NCBI GenBank assembly: GCA_017625405.1
Contig: JAGALB010000008.1
Coordinates: 1-63,920, forward strand
From: Ruminiclostridium sp.
GTDB lineage: Bacteria; Bacillota; Clostridia; Oscillospirales; Ruminococcaceae
DNA length: 63,920 nt
Reading direction: 5' to 3'
Part shown: positions 43,351 through 52,623 of the stretch, in pieces
Layout of the letters: every line of letters begins with the position of its first letter
Numbering within the stretch: position 1 is the stretch's first letter
Program-made: the position numbers and the translations under genes
The notes under the pieces: generated by a model
Told to the model about the DNA's origin: nothing
What the model saw: the letters and a program-made list of their open reading frames with translations, nothing else
Database searches by the model: none

Positions 43351-43398
43351 AAATTCTTTACGCAAAAACAGATTTATCTGTTTTTGCGTAAAGAATTT
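43351..43398 (+). promoter_or_regulatory. Perfect 23-bp hairpin in front of mutS
   Basis: 43351-43373 is the exact reverse complement of 43376-43398, leaving a two-base centre (so an effective loop of about four to six). It ends 13 bases before the mutS ribosome site and lacks a T run, so it is not a standard terminator. It could protect or control the mutS message, or be part of the neighbouring repeat element. Confidence 0.75.
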
Positions 43399-43423
43399 GA
43401 AGAAACGGAATGGAGTGAAAGTA

Positions 43424-46021
43424 ATGAGTGCACCTGAAGAAAAGGTTTCCCCGATGCTTGCCCAGTATCTTAAAATAAAAGAAAAGTATAAGGATTATGT
43501 TGTATTTTTCCGTCTGGGCGACTTTTATGAAATGTTCTATGACGAAGCCGAAAAAATTTCCCGTGAGCTGGAGCTTACCCTTACTGCAAGGGCAGGCGTG
43601 CCTATGTGCGGCGTGCCTTATCATGCCTGTGAGGTTTATCTCAAGAAGCTTATCGACAAGGGTTATAAGGTTGCACTCTGCGAGCAGATGCAGGACCCTG
43701 CCACAACAAAAGGACTTGTTGAACGTGACGTTATAAGGCTTGTTACTCCAGGTACGCTTTATGAAGACAGCATGCTGGACGAGTCACGCAATAACTATAT
43801 CGCCTGCTTCTACGCAAAGGAAGACAGCTGCGGCATGGTGTTTGCGGATATTTCCACAGGCGAATTTCATGTGATTGAAAAAAGCGGTGCTTCTCTCTGT
43901 CAGGATATTGAAAACGAGCTTTCACGTTATGTTCCGTCGGAAATTCTGTTCAATGAACGCTTCCTTGATTTTCAGGAAGTGCATGATTTCATACAGGTGC
44001 GTATCGAGCGTGCCACAGGCGAGCTTTTTGACGAGGAGCGTTTTGAGGAGCTTTCACGTGAAGAACTTAGCGAGCAGTATTTCGGTGAAAACACATATGA
44101 CGCAGAGCTTTTGCAGCTGCCCCTTGCAGCAAAGGCTCTCTATGCGGTTTTCCGCTACATAAACGACACACAGAAGGCGAAAATCAAGCGCAGTGTAAAG
44201 CTTCTCACACATTTTGGTGATGACTATATGTCCCTGCCTATTACCACAAGGCGCAATCTTGAGCTTACCGAAACAATGCGCGGCAAGGAAAAGAAAGGCT
44301 CACTCCTGTGGGTGCTGGACAGAACAAAAACAGCAATGGGCAGAAGAAAGCTCCGCCGTTTTATCGAGCAGCCCCTTCTTAATCCTGCTGTGATTTTACA
44401 GCGACTTGAAGCAGTTGACTGCTTTTTCAGTGATTATACTTTCCGTGAGGATATGCGTGAAGCTCTCAGCGGAATATACGACCTTGAAAGACTCATAACA
44501 CGTATCGTCTACCGTGCGGCAAACCCCAGGGATGTCATGGCGCTGGGCTGCACCTGCGAAAGAATCCCTGCACTTAAGGCTCTTCTTTCAGACGGTAAAT
44601 CCGCACTGCTAAGAAAGCTGAATCTTGAAATAAGCGAGCTTTCCGATATAGCTGCACTGGTACGCAACGCAATAAAGGAAGATCCGCCTGCGCTGATGAA
44701 GGACGGCGGTTATATAAACGACGGCTTCAATGCAGAGCTGGACAGACTCCGTGACATCACCAGAGGCGGAAAGAACATACTTGAAGAAATCGAAGCCAGA
44801 GAGCGTGAAGCAACAGGCATCAAGAATCTGAGAGTGCGCTATAACCGTGTTTTCGGCTATTATATCGAGGTTTCCAAGGGTAATATTTCCCTTGTGCCCG
44901 AGCATTATATCAGAAAACAGACTTTAACCAACGGAGAACGCTACATAACCGAGGAATTAAAGAAAATTGAAAACGAAATTCTGGGCGCAAATGATAAGAT
45001 TTTAGCTCTTGAAGCTGAAATTTTCGCAGAGGTGCGTGAATTTATTGCAGAGCGTCTTGAAGCGGTACAGGAAACAGCCGAAGCGGTTGCATACCTTGAT
45101 GTGCTCCAGAGCTATGCAACGGTATCTGCCGAAAATGATTACGTAAGACCTGATATTTCTCTTGAAAATGTAGTGGAAATCCATGACGGAAGACACCCTG
45201 TAATTGAAAAAATCCGTAACGATACACTCTTTACTCCCAACAGCACCCTGCTTGATACGGACAAGAGCCGTATGCACATTATCACAGGCCCCAATATGGC
45301 AGGTAAGTCCACATATATGCGTCAGGTTGCGCTTATTACCCTTATGGCGCAGATAGGCTGCTTTGTTCCTGCGAAAAGTGCCAGAATCGGTATCGTTGAC
45401 AGTATTTTTACCCGTGTAGGCGCCAGCGATGACCTTGCGGCAGGACAGTCTACCTTTATGGTTGAAATGAACGAGGTTGCGGAAATCCTCAGAGGTGCAA
45501 CAAAGAAGAGTCTTGTTATTCTTGATGAAATCGGCAGAGGTACTTCAACCTTTGACGGTATTTCCATTGCCAAATCCGTTGCGGAGCATATAAATGGAAA
45601 AATCGGCTGCAAGACCCTGTTTGCAACGCACTATCACGAGCTTATCTCCCTTGAAAAGGAAAATGAGGGCATCAGGAATTACAGCGTTGCCGTTACCAAG
45701 AAGGGTGATGACATAAAGTTCCTTCACAAGATAGTCGAGGGCGGTACCGACAACAGCTACGGTATTGAGGTAGCCAAGCTTGCAGGACTTCCTTCAAAGG
45801 TGATTGAAGCAGCGAAAAAGACTCTCAGGGCTATGGAGCTTGATTCAAAGATAGACCTTGAAAAACAGCTTGAAGAGGAAGAAAGCCTTGATACCCTCTA
45901 TGACTTCACTGCCCTTGCAAAAAACAATGCAATACAGATGGTAAGAAATCTGGACCTTGACGATATGACTCCCAGAGAAGCTTACGCAAAGCTTGAAGAA
46001 TTAAAGAAAATGCTTGAATGA
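43424..46021 (+). CDS. mutS: DNA mismatch repair protein MutS
   Basis: Mismatch-recognising ATPase, about 865 residues. The N-terminal domain has the mismatch-wedge motif in RLGDFYEMF (about 30-38). The ATPase domain has Walker A GPNMAGKST (about 622) and DEIGRGTSTFDG (about 700), then FATHYHEL. The ATG at 43424 follows GGAGTG by six bases and gives MSAPEEKVSPMLAQYLKIK; upstream frame crosses the hairpin and repeat and is rejected. mutL follows after 16 bases. Confidence 0.97.
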   Translation: MSAPEEKVSPMLAQYLKIKEKYKDYVVFFRLGDFYEMFYDEAEKISRELELTLTARAGVPMCGVPYHACEVYLKKLIDKGYKVALCEQMQDPATTKGLVERDVIRLVTPGTLYEDSMLDESRNNYIACFYAKEDSCGMVFADISTGEFHVIEKSGASLCQDIENELSRYVPSEILFNERFLDFQEVHDFIQVRIERATGELFDEERFEELSREELSEQYFGENTYDAELLQLPLAAKALYAVFRYINDTQKAKIKRSVKLLTHFGDDYMSLPITTRRNLELTETMRGKEKKGSLLWVLDRTKTAMGRRKLRRFIEQPLLNPAVILQRLEAVDCFFSDYTFREDMREALSGIYDLERLITRIVYRAANPRDVMALGCTCERIPALKALLSDGKSALLRKLNLEISELSDIAALVRNAIKEDPPALMKDGGYINDGFNAELDRLRDITRGGKNILEEIEAREREATGIKNLRVRYNRVFGYYIEVSKGNISLVPEHYIRKQTLTNGERYITEELKKIENEILGANDKILALEAEIFAEVREFIAERLEAVQETAEAVAYLDVLQSYATVSAENDYVRPDISLENVVEIHDGRHPVIEKIRNDTLFTPNSTLLDTDKSRMHIITGPNMAGKSTYMRQVALITLMAQIGCFVPAKSARIGIVDSIFTRVGASDDLAAGQSTFMVEMNEVAEILRGATKKSLVILDEIGRGTSTFDGISIAKSVAEHINGKIGCKTLFATHYHELISLEKENEGIRNYSVAVTKKGDDIKFLHKIVEGGTDNSYGIEVAKLAGLPSKVIEAAKKTLRAMELDSKIDLEKQLEEEESLDTLYDFTALAKNNAIQMVRNLDLDDMTPREAYAKLEELKKMLE

Positions 46022-46037
46022 AACGAGGTGAATTGCC

Positions 46038-48047
46038 GTGGCAAGGATAAATCTGCTGGACAGAAGCGTATATGAGCTGATTGCGGCAGGCGAGGTAATC
46101 GAACGTCCTTCGTCGGTTATAAAGGAGCTTGTGGAAAACTCCATTGACGCAGGCGCAAAGCATATTACAATCGAAATCAAGGACGGCGGAAGCAGCTTTA
46201 TGCGTGTTACCGACGACGGCTGCGGCATTGCCTTTGACGAAGTGCCTACGGCGTTCTTACGTCACGCCACCAGCAAGGTGCAGTCTGCTGATGACCTTGA
46301 AAGCATAATGACGCTGGGCTTCAGAGGTGAGGCGCTTGCTTCCGTTGCGGCGGTGGCAAAGGTTGAGGTGCTTACAAAGGAAGCGGATGAACAATACGGC
46401 ACAAGCTTTAAAATAAACGGCGGCGACATTCTGGAGCATGAACGCACAGGCTGTCCCGACGGTACAACACTCATTATCCGTGACCTTTTCTACAATGTGC
46501 CTGCACGACAGAAATTCTTAAAGCGTGATGTTACCGAGGGCAACCAGGTGCAGGGGCTTATTGACAAGCTTGCACTTGCTCATCCCGATGTAAGCTTCCG
46601 CCTGATACGTGATAACAAGCAGGTGCGCAGTACAGGCGGCGACGGTGATTATTACAGCGCAATCTATGCCGTTTTCGGCAAGCAGTTTGCGGGAAGTCTT
46701 ATTCCAGTTGAATATTCTATGGGTGATATAACTCTGACAGGCTATATTTCCTCGCCTCTGTTCACAAGACCCAACCGTTCAATGCAGTATTTCTTTGTGA
46801 ACGGCAGATATGTGCGCTCGGTAATATGCCTTACTGCCCTTGAAGAAGGATACAGAGGCAGTATCATGACGGGAAAATTCCCTGCCTGCGTGCTGAATAT
46901 AACAATGCCTCCCGAACTTTGTGATGTAAACGTAAGCCCATCCAAAACGGAAATACGTTTTGCGGATGAAAAGCAGATATTCGATCTTCTGAATTTCGGC
47001 ACAAGAAATGCTATTCTGAACGCCGATAATAAACGTGAAATAAAGCTGGAGAAGCAGCAGCCCGTTTCTGCACCCGTTGCTCCTCAGCCTCTTGAAAAGC
47101 GTGTGGAAGCGGCAATCCGCACCGCACCTCAGGAAGGCTTTGTGAAGATGAGCTCTGAGGAGTACAAGGAAAAGGTTGCAAAAAACCTTGACGACGACAG
47201 AATGTTCAGAATCAGGGAAAAGGAAGTACGCTTCCATTCTCCGCTGAGCGGCATACAGCCCAGAAAGACTGAAACATCCTTTGTTCAGCAGCATATAGCC
47301 GAGCCTGAGCCTGTAAAAACGCAGGAAAACACTTCGGCATGGCAGAAATCGGATTTTGCGCCGAAAACTGCCCCCATAGCAGAAGAAAAAGAAGAAAACA
47401 CATACAAATTCATCACGGGCGCTTCTCTTGAAGCAAAGGAACAGCTGCCGGCGGTTACCGAGCAGGAGCCTGTGCAGCCCATAAAGGTGATAGGTGAGCT
47501 TTTCGCAACCTATATTCTTTGTCAGTGCGGCGATGAATTCATAATGATAGACAAGCACGCAGCCCATGAACGTATAAAATTTGAAAAGAAGAAAACCGAG
47601 CTTACCACGTCTTCCCAGCTTCTTACGGAAAGCATCTGCGTTGACCTTTCTCCTGAGCAGTACGACGCTCTTTCAGGCAACGAGGACAAGCTGTCCGATG
47701 CAGGGGTTGATATAATCCTGCATGACGGTGTACGCTGCGAAATTACCGCTGCGCCCTCCGCTTTTGCAGGCGAAAAGGTTAATCCCTCGGATATTGTTGT
47801 CCGTGCGGCGGATATGCTTGCAAGCGGCAATGACAATATTATCGGCGAAATTTATGACGATCTGCTTCACAGCCGTGCCTGCAAGTCGGCGGTAAAGGCG
47901 AATGATATAAACCATCCCGACGAACTGCGTGTTATTGCCGAAGAGGTATGGCAAAACGAAAAAATCCGTTTCTGTCCTCATGGCAGACCTGTTATGGTGA
48001 AGCTGACAAAGCAGGAAATTGAAAAATATTTCAGCAGAATAGTTTAA
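46038..48047 (+). CDS. mutL: DNA mismatch repair protein MutL, endonuclease type
   Basis: The 669-residue protein has the GHL ATPase N-terminus (IAAGEVIERPSSVIKELVENSIDAGA, DDGCGI, GFRGEALAS) and a C-terminal endonuclease domain. The metal motif reads DKHAAHERIKFE near residue 504, with Lys in place of the usual Gln but the Asp, His and Glu residues kept; CKSAVKAND and CPHGRP complete the site. GTG start after GAGGTG. As in most non-enteric bacteria it would nick DNA itself, without MutH. Confidence 0.96.
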   Translation: MARINLLDRSVYELIAAGEVIERPSSVIKELVENSIDAGAKHITIEIKDGGSSFMRVTDDGCGIAFDEVPTAFLRHATSKVQSADDLESIMTLGFRGEALASVAAVAKVEVLTKEADEQYGTSFKINGGDILEHERTGCPDGTTLIIRDLFYNVPARQKFLKRDVTEGNQVQGLIDKLALAHPDVSFRLIRDNKQVRSTGGDGDYYSAIYAVFGKQFAGSLIPVEYSMGDITLTGYISSPLFTRPNRSMQYFFVNGRYVRSVICLTALEEGYRGSIMTGKFPACVLNITMPPELCDVNVSPSKTEIRFADEKQIFDLLNFGTRNAILNADNKREIKLEKQQPVSAPVAPQPLEKRVEAAIRTAPQEGFVKMSSEEYKEKVAKNLDDDRMFRIREKEVRFHSPLSGIQPRKTETSFVQQHIAEPEPVKTQENTSAWQKSDFAPKTAPIAEEKEENTYKFITGASLEAKEQLPAVTEQEPVQPIKVIGELFATYILCQCGDEFIMIDKHAAHERIKFEKKKTELTTSSQLLTESICVDLSPEQYDALSGNEDKLSDAGVDIILHDGVRCEITAAPSAFAGEKVNPSDIVVRAADMLASGNDNIIGEIYDDLLHSRACKSAVKANDINHPDELRVIAEEVWQNEKIRFCPHGRPVMVKLTKQEIEKYFSRIV

Positions 48048-48055
48048 GGTAATCT

Positions 48056-48997
48056 ATGGAAAAAATCTTTATTGTTGTAGTCTGCGGAGCTACCGCCAGC
48101 GGCAAGACAAGGCTTGCAATAGACCTTGCAAAACGCTTTGACGGCGAAATAGTATCCGCCGATTCGATGCAGATATATAAAAAACTGGATATTGCCAGCG
48201 CAAAGCCTGACGAAAAGGAAAAGGACGGAATCATACATCACATGATGGATTTCTTAGAGCCTACAACCCCTTTTTCGGTGGCTGATTACGTACCAATGGC
48301 AAGGGAGATAATAGCGGATATACACAGCCGTGGAAAGCTCCCCATAATATGCGGCGGTACAGGGCTTTATATAAATTCCCTTGTGGATAATATCGAGTTT
48401 GACGATACGGGAAGCGACCCCTCATTCCGTGAGGAGATGAAACGGCTTGCCGGGGAGCAGGGGAATGGCGCTGTTCTTGAAAAGCTGCGTGGAATCGACC
48501 CTGAAAGTGCCGCAAGACTTCATGAAAACAACCTTTCACGTGTGATACGTGCGCTGGAGGTCTACCATATCAGCGGAAAGACCATGACGCAGATTCAGGC
48601 TGAAAGCAGGCTCAATCCGTCGCCGTATGAACCCTGCATGATGATGATAGACTATGACGACAGGGAAGTGCTTTATGAGCGTATAGACCGCAGAGTCGAT
48701 ATTATGATAGAAAACGGTCTGTTAGAGGAGGCACGTGAATTCTTTACCCATGATGACTATGTAACAGCCGCACAGGCTATCGGCTATAAAGAGCTTAAAG
48801 CGTACTTCGACGGCACAGCGGAGCTTGCGGAGTGCGTGGAAAACCTGAAGCGTGAAACACGCAGATATGCAAAAAGACAGCTTACATGGTTTAAAAAGGA
48901 TATACGAATTAACCGAATTTCTTCGTCAAAATCAACAAATTATGAAGAAATTTTAGAAAATGCAGAAAAATTAGTGAAAAAATATAGCATTTTATAA
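48056..48997 (+). CDS. miaA: tRNA dimethylallyltransferase
   Basis: Adds the dimethylallyl group to A37, making the substrate of MiaB. The 313-residue protein has the P-loop GATASGKT, SADSMQIYKKLDIASAKP, HHMMDFLEP and CGGTGLYINSLVDN, then the tRNA-binding region ending in RYAKRQLTWFKKD. Only a weak AAGG precedes the ATG, nine bases after the mutL stop, so coupling to mutL is likely. hfq follows. Confidence 0.96.
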   Translation: MEKIFIVVVCGATASGKTRLAIDLAKRFDGEIVSADSMQIYKKLDIASAKPDEKEKDGIIHHMMDFLEPTTPFSVADYVPMAREIIADIHSRGKLPIICGGTGLYINSLVDNIEFDDTGSDPSFREEMKRLAGEQGNGAVLEKLRGIDPESAARLHENNLSRVIRALEVYHISGKTMTQIQAESRLNPSPYEPCMMMIDYDDREVLYERIDRRVDIMIENGLLEEAREFFTHDDYVTAAQAIGYKELKAYFDGTAELAECVENLKRETRRYAKRQLTWFKKDIRINRISSSKSTNYEEILENAEKLVKKYSIL

Positions 48998-49013
48998 AAA
49001 AGTATGTTATAAT
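48985..49013 (+). promoter_or_regulatory. Possible extended -10 promoter of hfq
   Basis: TGTTATAAT (49005-49013) is a good extended -10 in the miaA-hfq gap; the -35 is poor. The leader that follows has a 9-base inverted repeat, TATGGTTTT (49026-49034) with AAAACCATA (49072-49080). Confidence 0.5.
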
Positions 49014-49146
49014 GAAAAATATTATTATGGTTTTTTATGCGTTGTGCTTGTTTTTGGGGCGTAAATGTGTGAAAACCATATAAGAAAATATTTATTTGGG
49101 TGACTGCACGAGGTGCGGTATTATGGTTAAGGAAGGATATTGAACA

Positions 49147-49404
49147 ATGGCAAAGGACATGAATTTACAGGATGTTTTCCTGAATCAGGCAAGAAAAGAG
49201 AGAATTCCCGTTACAATTTTTATTACAAACGGCTTCCAGTTCAAGGGAATCATCAAAGGCTTTGACAGCTACATCGTAGTGCTCGATTCTGACGGAAGAC
49301 AGAATCTTATTTATAAGCACGCTATTTCCACAATTACACCTTTAAGACCTATTTCTCTCCTGGACGCTTTTGAAAAGGAAGAAAAGGACGAAGAACAGGA
49401 ATAA
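49147..49404 (+). CDS. hfq: RNA chaperone Hfq
   Basis: A hexameric Sm-like RNA chaperone, 85 residues. Sm1 spans [35 protein letters not shown] and Sm2 is [12 protein letters not shown]; the usual YKHA signature is present. The short acidic C-terminus ([10 protein letters not shown]) is typical of Gram-positive forms. It follows miaA as in many bacteria, behind a 150-base leader. Confidence 0.96.
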   Translation: MAKDMNLQDVFLNQARKERIPVTIFITNGFQFKGIIKGFDSYIVVLDSDGRQNLIYKHAISTITPLRPISLLDAFEKEEKDEEQE

Positions 49405-49425
49405 GTTTACGCAGGGGGCGTATAA

Positions 49426-50667
49426 ATGGCAGAGACGGATAAGAAACGGACTTTGACCACCAGATTTATTTGGCTGATTATAGGACTTTTCTTTGTAATC
49501 ATGATTGTAAGCCAGCTGGTGATACACTTTTACAACCCTATCAGAACCGAGGTTGCGTCCCTTTATACAACTACCGAATCGGTAGGCTTCAAGGGCATTT
49601 ATGTGCGTAATGAAAAGCTGGTTTCCTACAACGTCAGCGGAGTTATAAGCTATCTTCACCCCGACGGCTCCAGAATTGCGAAGAACTCGGTCATTGCCGA
49701 GGTTTACAGCAGCCAGAACGACCTTGCCATACAGCAGGAGATAGAATCCCTTATGGCACAGCGTTCCGTGCTTGTTGACGCACAGGAGCTTGTAGGCGCC
49801 GATACTTCACAGCTTGAATCGTTTTCCACACAGATTTACGACAAGCACGCACAGATAATGCAGCATCTTTACGACAAGGACTATGATGCTGCGGCAGCGC
49901 TCAAGAGCGATATGCTCAATCTTTACAGTAAAAAAGAGATTGTAAAGGGCGTTGAAACCTCATACAGCGATAAGATTGCAGAAATCGACAACCGCATTTC
50001 CATGCTCCGTGGCCGTATTTCAAAAGCACCTTATGAGATTTCCATCGGTGAAACAGGTTATTTTGTAAGCCGTGTGGACGGTTATGAGGATATTCTGAAC
50101 AGCGATACTGTTTTCACACTGACAAAAGAGCAGGTTGAATATATTATTTCCTCCGAAGAGCAGGAAACAAATCCCAAGGGCGTAATCGGAAAGCTTATTG
50201 ACGATTACAAGTGGTACATGATTGCAGTTCTTGACACTGTCCGTCTCGGTACGGTTTTCGAGGGCGCAAACGTAACTCTCAGGGTAGGCTCTTCACAGCA
50301 GAATGTAAAGGCGGATATTATTAGCCTTGAACGCCAGCCTGACGGTAGCAGCCTGTGTATATTCGAGTGTGATATGTTTTCTTCGGATTTCGTAGACGGA
50401 CGTGTTACTCAGGTAAAACTGCTCATGGACGACTATGAGGGTATCAGAATCCCGACTGAGGCAATCCGCTTTGACGATGAGGATAACGCAGGGGTGTTCA
50501 CTCTTAACGGTATTGAGGTTGTTTTCAAAAAAATCAAACAGATTATTTCCGAGGAGGATTATACCCTCGTCGTGGATACAAGCGATTTGGACGGATATAT
50601 CTCCTTATATGATACTATTATAGTGGAAGGAAAGGATTTGTATGACGGAAAAATCATTGACAAATGA
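49426..50667 (+). CDS. HlyD-like membrane-fusion protein of the division cluster
   Basis: A 413-residue protein with a short cytoplasmic start, a transmembrane helix (about 15-35, WLIIGLFFVIMIVSQLVI), a biotinyl-lipoyl-like segment (YNVSGVISYLHPDGSRIAKNSVIAEVYSS), a helical region (about 100-190) and a beta-rich end. This is the shape of a HlyD-type adaptor, but no transporter gene is adjacent. It lies between hfq and yggS-sepF, a placement that suggests a cell-envelope role. The exact role is unknown. Its last 26 bases overlap yggS. Confidence 0.75.
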   Translation: MAETDKKRTLTTRFIWLIIGLFFVIMIVSQLVIHFYNPIRTEVASLYTTTESVGFKGIYVRNEKLVSYNVSGVISYLHPDGSRIAKNSVIAEVYSSQNDLAIQQEIESLMAQRSVLVDAQELVGADTSQLESFSTQIYDKHAQIMQHLYDKDYDAAAALKSDMLNLYSKKEIVKGVETSYSDKIAEIDNRISMLRGRISKAPYEISIGETGYFVSRVDGYEDILNSDTVFTLTKEQVEYIISSEEQETNPKGVIGKLIDDYKWYMIAVLDTVRLGTVFEGANVTLRVGSSQQNVKADIISLERQPDGSSLCIFECDMFSSDFVDGRVTQVKLLMDDYEGIRIPTEAIRFDDEDNAGVFTLNGIEVVFKKIKQIISEEDYTLVVDTSDLDGYISLYDTIIVEGKDLYDGKIIDK

Positions 50668-51364
50668 GGCACTTTCCACGGTAACAGATAATTACCGCCG
50701 CCTGTCCGAGCGTATAGAAAATGCTAAGGTAAAGGCGGGAAGAACTGATGATGTGCATTTCATGGCAGTAACCAAGACTGTACCGCCTGAAATTGTCAAT
50801 CATTCGGTTTCTCTGGGAATAAAGCTTCTTGGCGAAAACCGTGTGCAGGAGTTTCTTGACAAGTACGAAAGCTACGACGGTGACTATGATGTGCATTTTA
50901 TCGGCGGCCTTCAGACCAACAAGGTAAAATACATCATTGATAAAGTAAGTATGATACATTCGGTGGACAGCGTAAAGCTTGCTGCCGAAATTGACAAGCG
51001 TGCCGCAGCGGCAGGCAGGATAATGGACGTCTTACTTGAGGTAAATATCGGCGGTGAGCTGTCAAAGAACGGCATACCCGCAGATGATGTCCTTTCCCTT
51101 GCGGCTGAAGCGGAGCAGTTCGGGAATATCAGGGTGAGAGGTCTTATGACTATTCCTCCTGTGGATGTGAACGGCAGCTCGGAACGGTATTTTGAAAAAA
51201 TGCAGCGCCTTTATGCTGATCTGAAATCTCAGTCGGCAGGCAAGGAGAATTTCCTGGTTGATACCCTTTCAATGGGCATGTCGGGAGATTTTGAAAAGGC
51301 AATAGTTTATGGTTCAACAATAGTAAGAATCGGAAGCTTACTATTCGGATACAGGAAATACTAA
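50642..51364 (+). CDS. YggS/PROSC family PLP-binding protein
   Basis: A 240-residue pyridoxal-phosphate-binding protein of the alanine-racemase fold, involved in vitamin B6 homeostasis and not known to catalyse a reaction. MAVTKTVPPE carries the PLP lysine; LGENRVQEF, HFIGGLQTNKVKYI and LSMGMSGDFEKAI are signature blocks. The start ATG at 50642 follows GGAAAGGA and lies inside the end of the HlyD-like gene. sepF follows after 19 bases. Confidence 0.95.
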   Translation: MTEKSLTNEALSTVTDNYRRLSERIENAKVKAGRTDDVHFMAVTKTVPPEIVNHSVSLGIKLLGENRVQEFLDKYESYDGDYDVHFIGGLQTNKVKYIIDKVSMIHSVDSVKLAAEIDKRAAAAGRIMDVLLEVNIGGELSKNGIPADDVLSLAAEAEQFGNIRVRGLMTIPPVDVNGSSERYFEKMQRLYADLKSQSAGKENFLVDTLSMGMSGDFEKAIVYGSTIVRIGSLLFGYRKY

Positions 51365-51383
51365 TTTTTGGGGGGATTTTTTC

Positions 51384-51839
51384 ATGGGTTTCATGGATCA
51401 GTTCAAAAAAATGGCAGGAATGAATGGTAACGACGAGGGTTACGAATCTGAAAACGATTATGCAGATTCCATGCCTTCCACAATCGGCTTTGACGATGAT
51501 TATTCCACACCTGTCAAGACTTCTACAATCAAGAGCAGCAAGACATTGAGCATTCCCGCAACAGCACACCTTCAGGTTATTGTTGTAAAGCCTGAAAGAT
51601 ACGGTGATGCAGCGGCAATTGCTGATCATTTCAAGAGCAAGAGAACAGTTGTATTAAACCTTGACAACACAAACAAGGATGTTGCAAACCGCCTTATCGA
51701 CTTCCTCGGCGGTGTAGCTTATGCTATGGACGGCGAACTCAAGCGTATAGCCAATATGACATACATAATCGTACCGTTCAATGTTGATATTTCGGGCGAT
51801 ATGATTGACGAGCTGGGCGGAAACGCTGACTTTATCTGA
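51384..51839 (+). CDS. sepF: Cell division protein SepF
   Basis: FtsZ-binding, membrane-associated protein that helps arrange the septum. The 151-residue protein has the N-terminal amphipathic start MGFMDQFKKMAGM, an acidic linker and the SepF core (LQVIVVKPERYGDAAAIADHFKSKRTVVLNLDN, then RLIDFLGGVAYAMDGELKRIA). GGGGGGA precedes the ATG. Its stop codon overlaps the ylmH start by one base. Confidence 0.95.
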   Translation: MGFMDQFKKMAGMNGNDEGYESENDYADSMPSTIGFDDDYSTPVKTSTIKSSKTLSIPATAHLQVIVVKPERYGDAAAIADHFKSKRTVVLNLDNTNKDVANRLIDFLGGVAYAMDGELKRIANMTYIIVPFNVDISGDMIDELGGNADFI

Positions 51840-52579
51840 TGAAGGAGCTTTCTTCACGGGAAAGTATTGAAAAGCGTGTTTCGGATTTATGCTATATTGC
51901 CGACAAGCAGTATACACCGAAATTCACTGCCTTTCTTAACGAGCAGGAGCAGTTTTTTGCAAAGAGCTTTCTTGACTCACAGGGGGCTGTCTATGCCTTC
52001 TGGGGCGGTGCAGAGTGCTGCACACGAAAAATGCTCTGCGTGCTTCCCTTTGAAATGGAAGCTGAGTTTCCCGTGTACCCCGTTACAATAACTTTCAGAA
52101 AAGCTTACACTCTCACCCACAGGGATTTTCTCGGCTCGTTCATGGCTCTTCAGATAGGCCGTGAGCAGATCGGTGATATTCTTATGGGGGAGGGTTATGC
52201 TATTGTTTTCTGCACACTGACAGCTCATGATATGATAACTGCTGACATCTCCAAAATCGGCAGGGTGGGCGTTGATATTTCAGACGGAATCAACGCACCT
52301 CTTCCCGAAGCGGTGTTTGAAGAAACTGCGGTTGTTGTGGCATCTCTGCGTTCCGATTGCGTTGTAAGCGCACTTTCGGGACTGAGCAGGGAGAAGTCTG
52401 CCGATTTTATAAGGGCAGGCAATCTGACGCTTAATTATGAGAGCTGCGGCTCGGTCAGCAAGCTTCTGGCACAGGGTGATATTATTTCTCTCAGAGGCTA
52501 CGGCAAATTCGTACTTTGCGACGAGGGCGTGCAGACTAAAAAAGGAAAACTGAGGATTACTCTTAAAAAATATATCTGA
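51839..52579 (+). CDS. YlmH-like RNA-binding protein with S4 domain
   Basis: A 246-residue protein with the YlmH layout: an N-terminal domain of about 170 residues (HRDFLGSFMALQIGREQIGDI is the conserved block) and a C-terminal S4 RNA-binding domain (SREKSADFIRAGNLTLNYE, DIISLRGYGKF). YlmH has been linked to ribosome rescue of stalled 50S complexes in Bacillus. It starts at the sepF stop codon, so is coupled. Confidence 0.9.
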   Translation: MKELSSRESIEKRVSDLCYIADKQYTPKFTAFLNEQEQFFAKSFLDSQGAVYAFWGGAECCTRKMLCVLPFEMEAEFPVYPVTITFRKAYTLTHRDFLGSFMALQIGREQIGDILMGEGYAIVFCTLTAHDMITADISKIGRVGVDISDGINAPLPEAVFEETAVVVASLRSDCVVSALSGLSREKSADFIRAGNLTLNYESCGSVSKLLAQGDIISLRGYGKFVLCDEGVQTKKGKLRITLKKYI

Positions 52580-52623
52580 TAATTTATCCGATTCTGTTCG
52601 GAACTGAGAAAGGAAGGACAAAA

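Noticed and set aside
47540-47580. MutL endonuclease motif has Lys for Gln (DKHAAHERI)
   Set aside because: The metal-binding Asp, His and Glu residues are kept and the other motifs are intact, so loss of function is not indicated.
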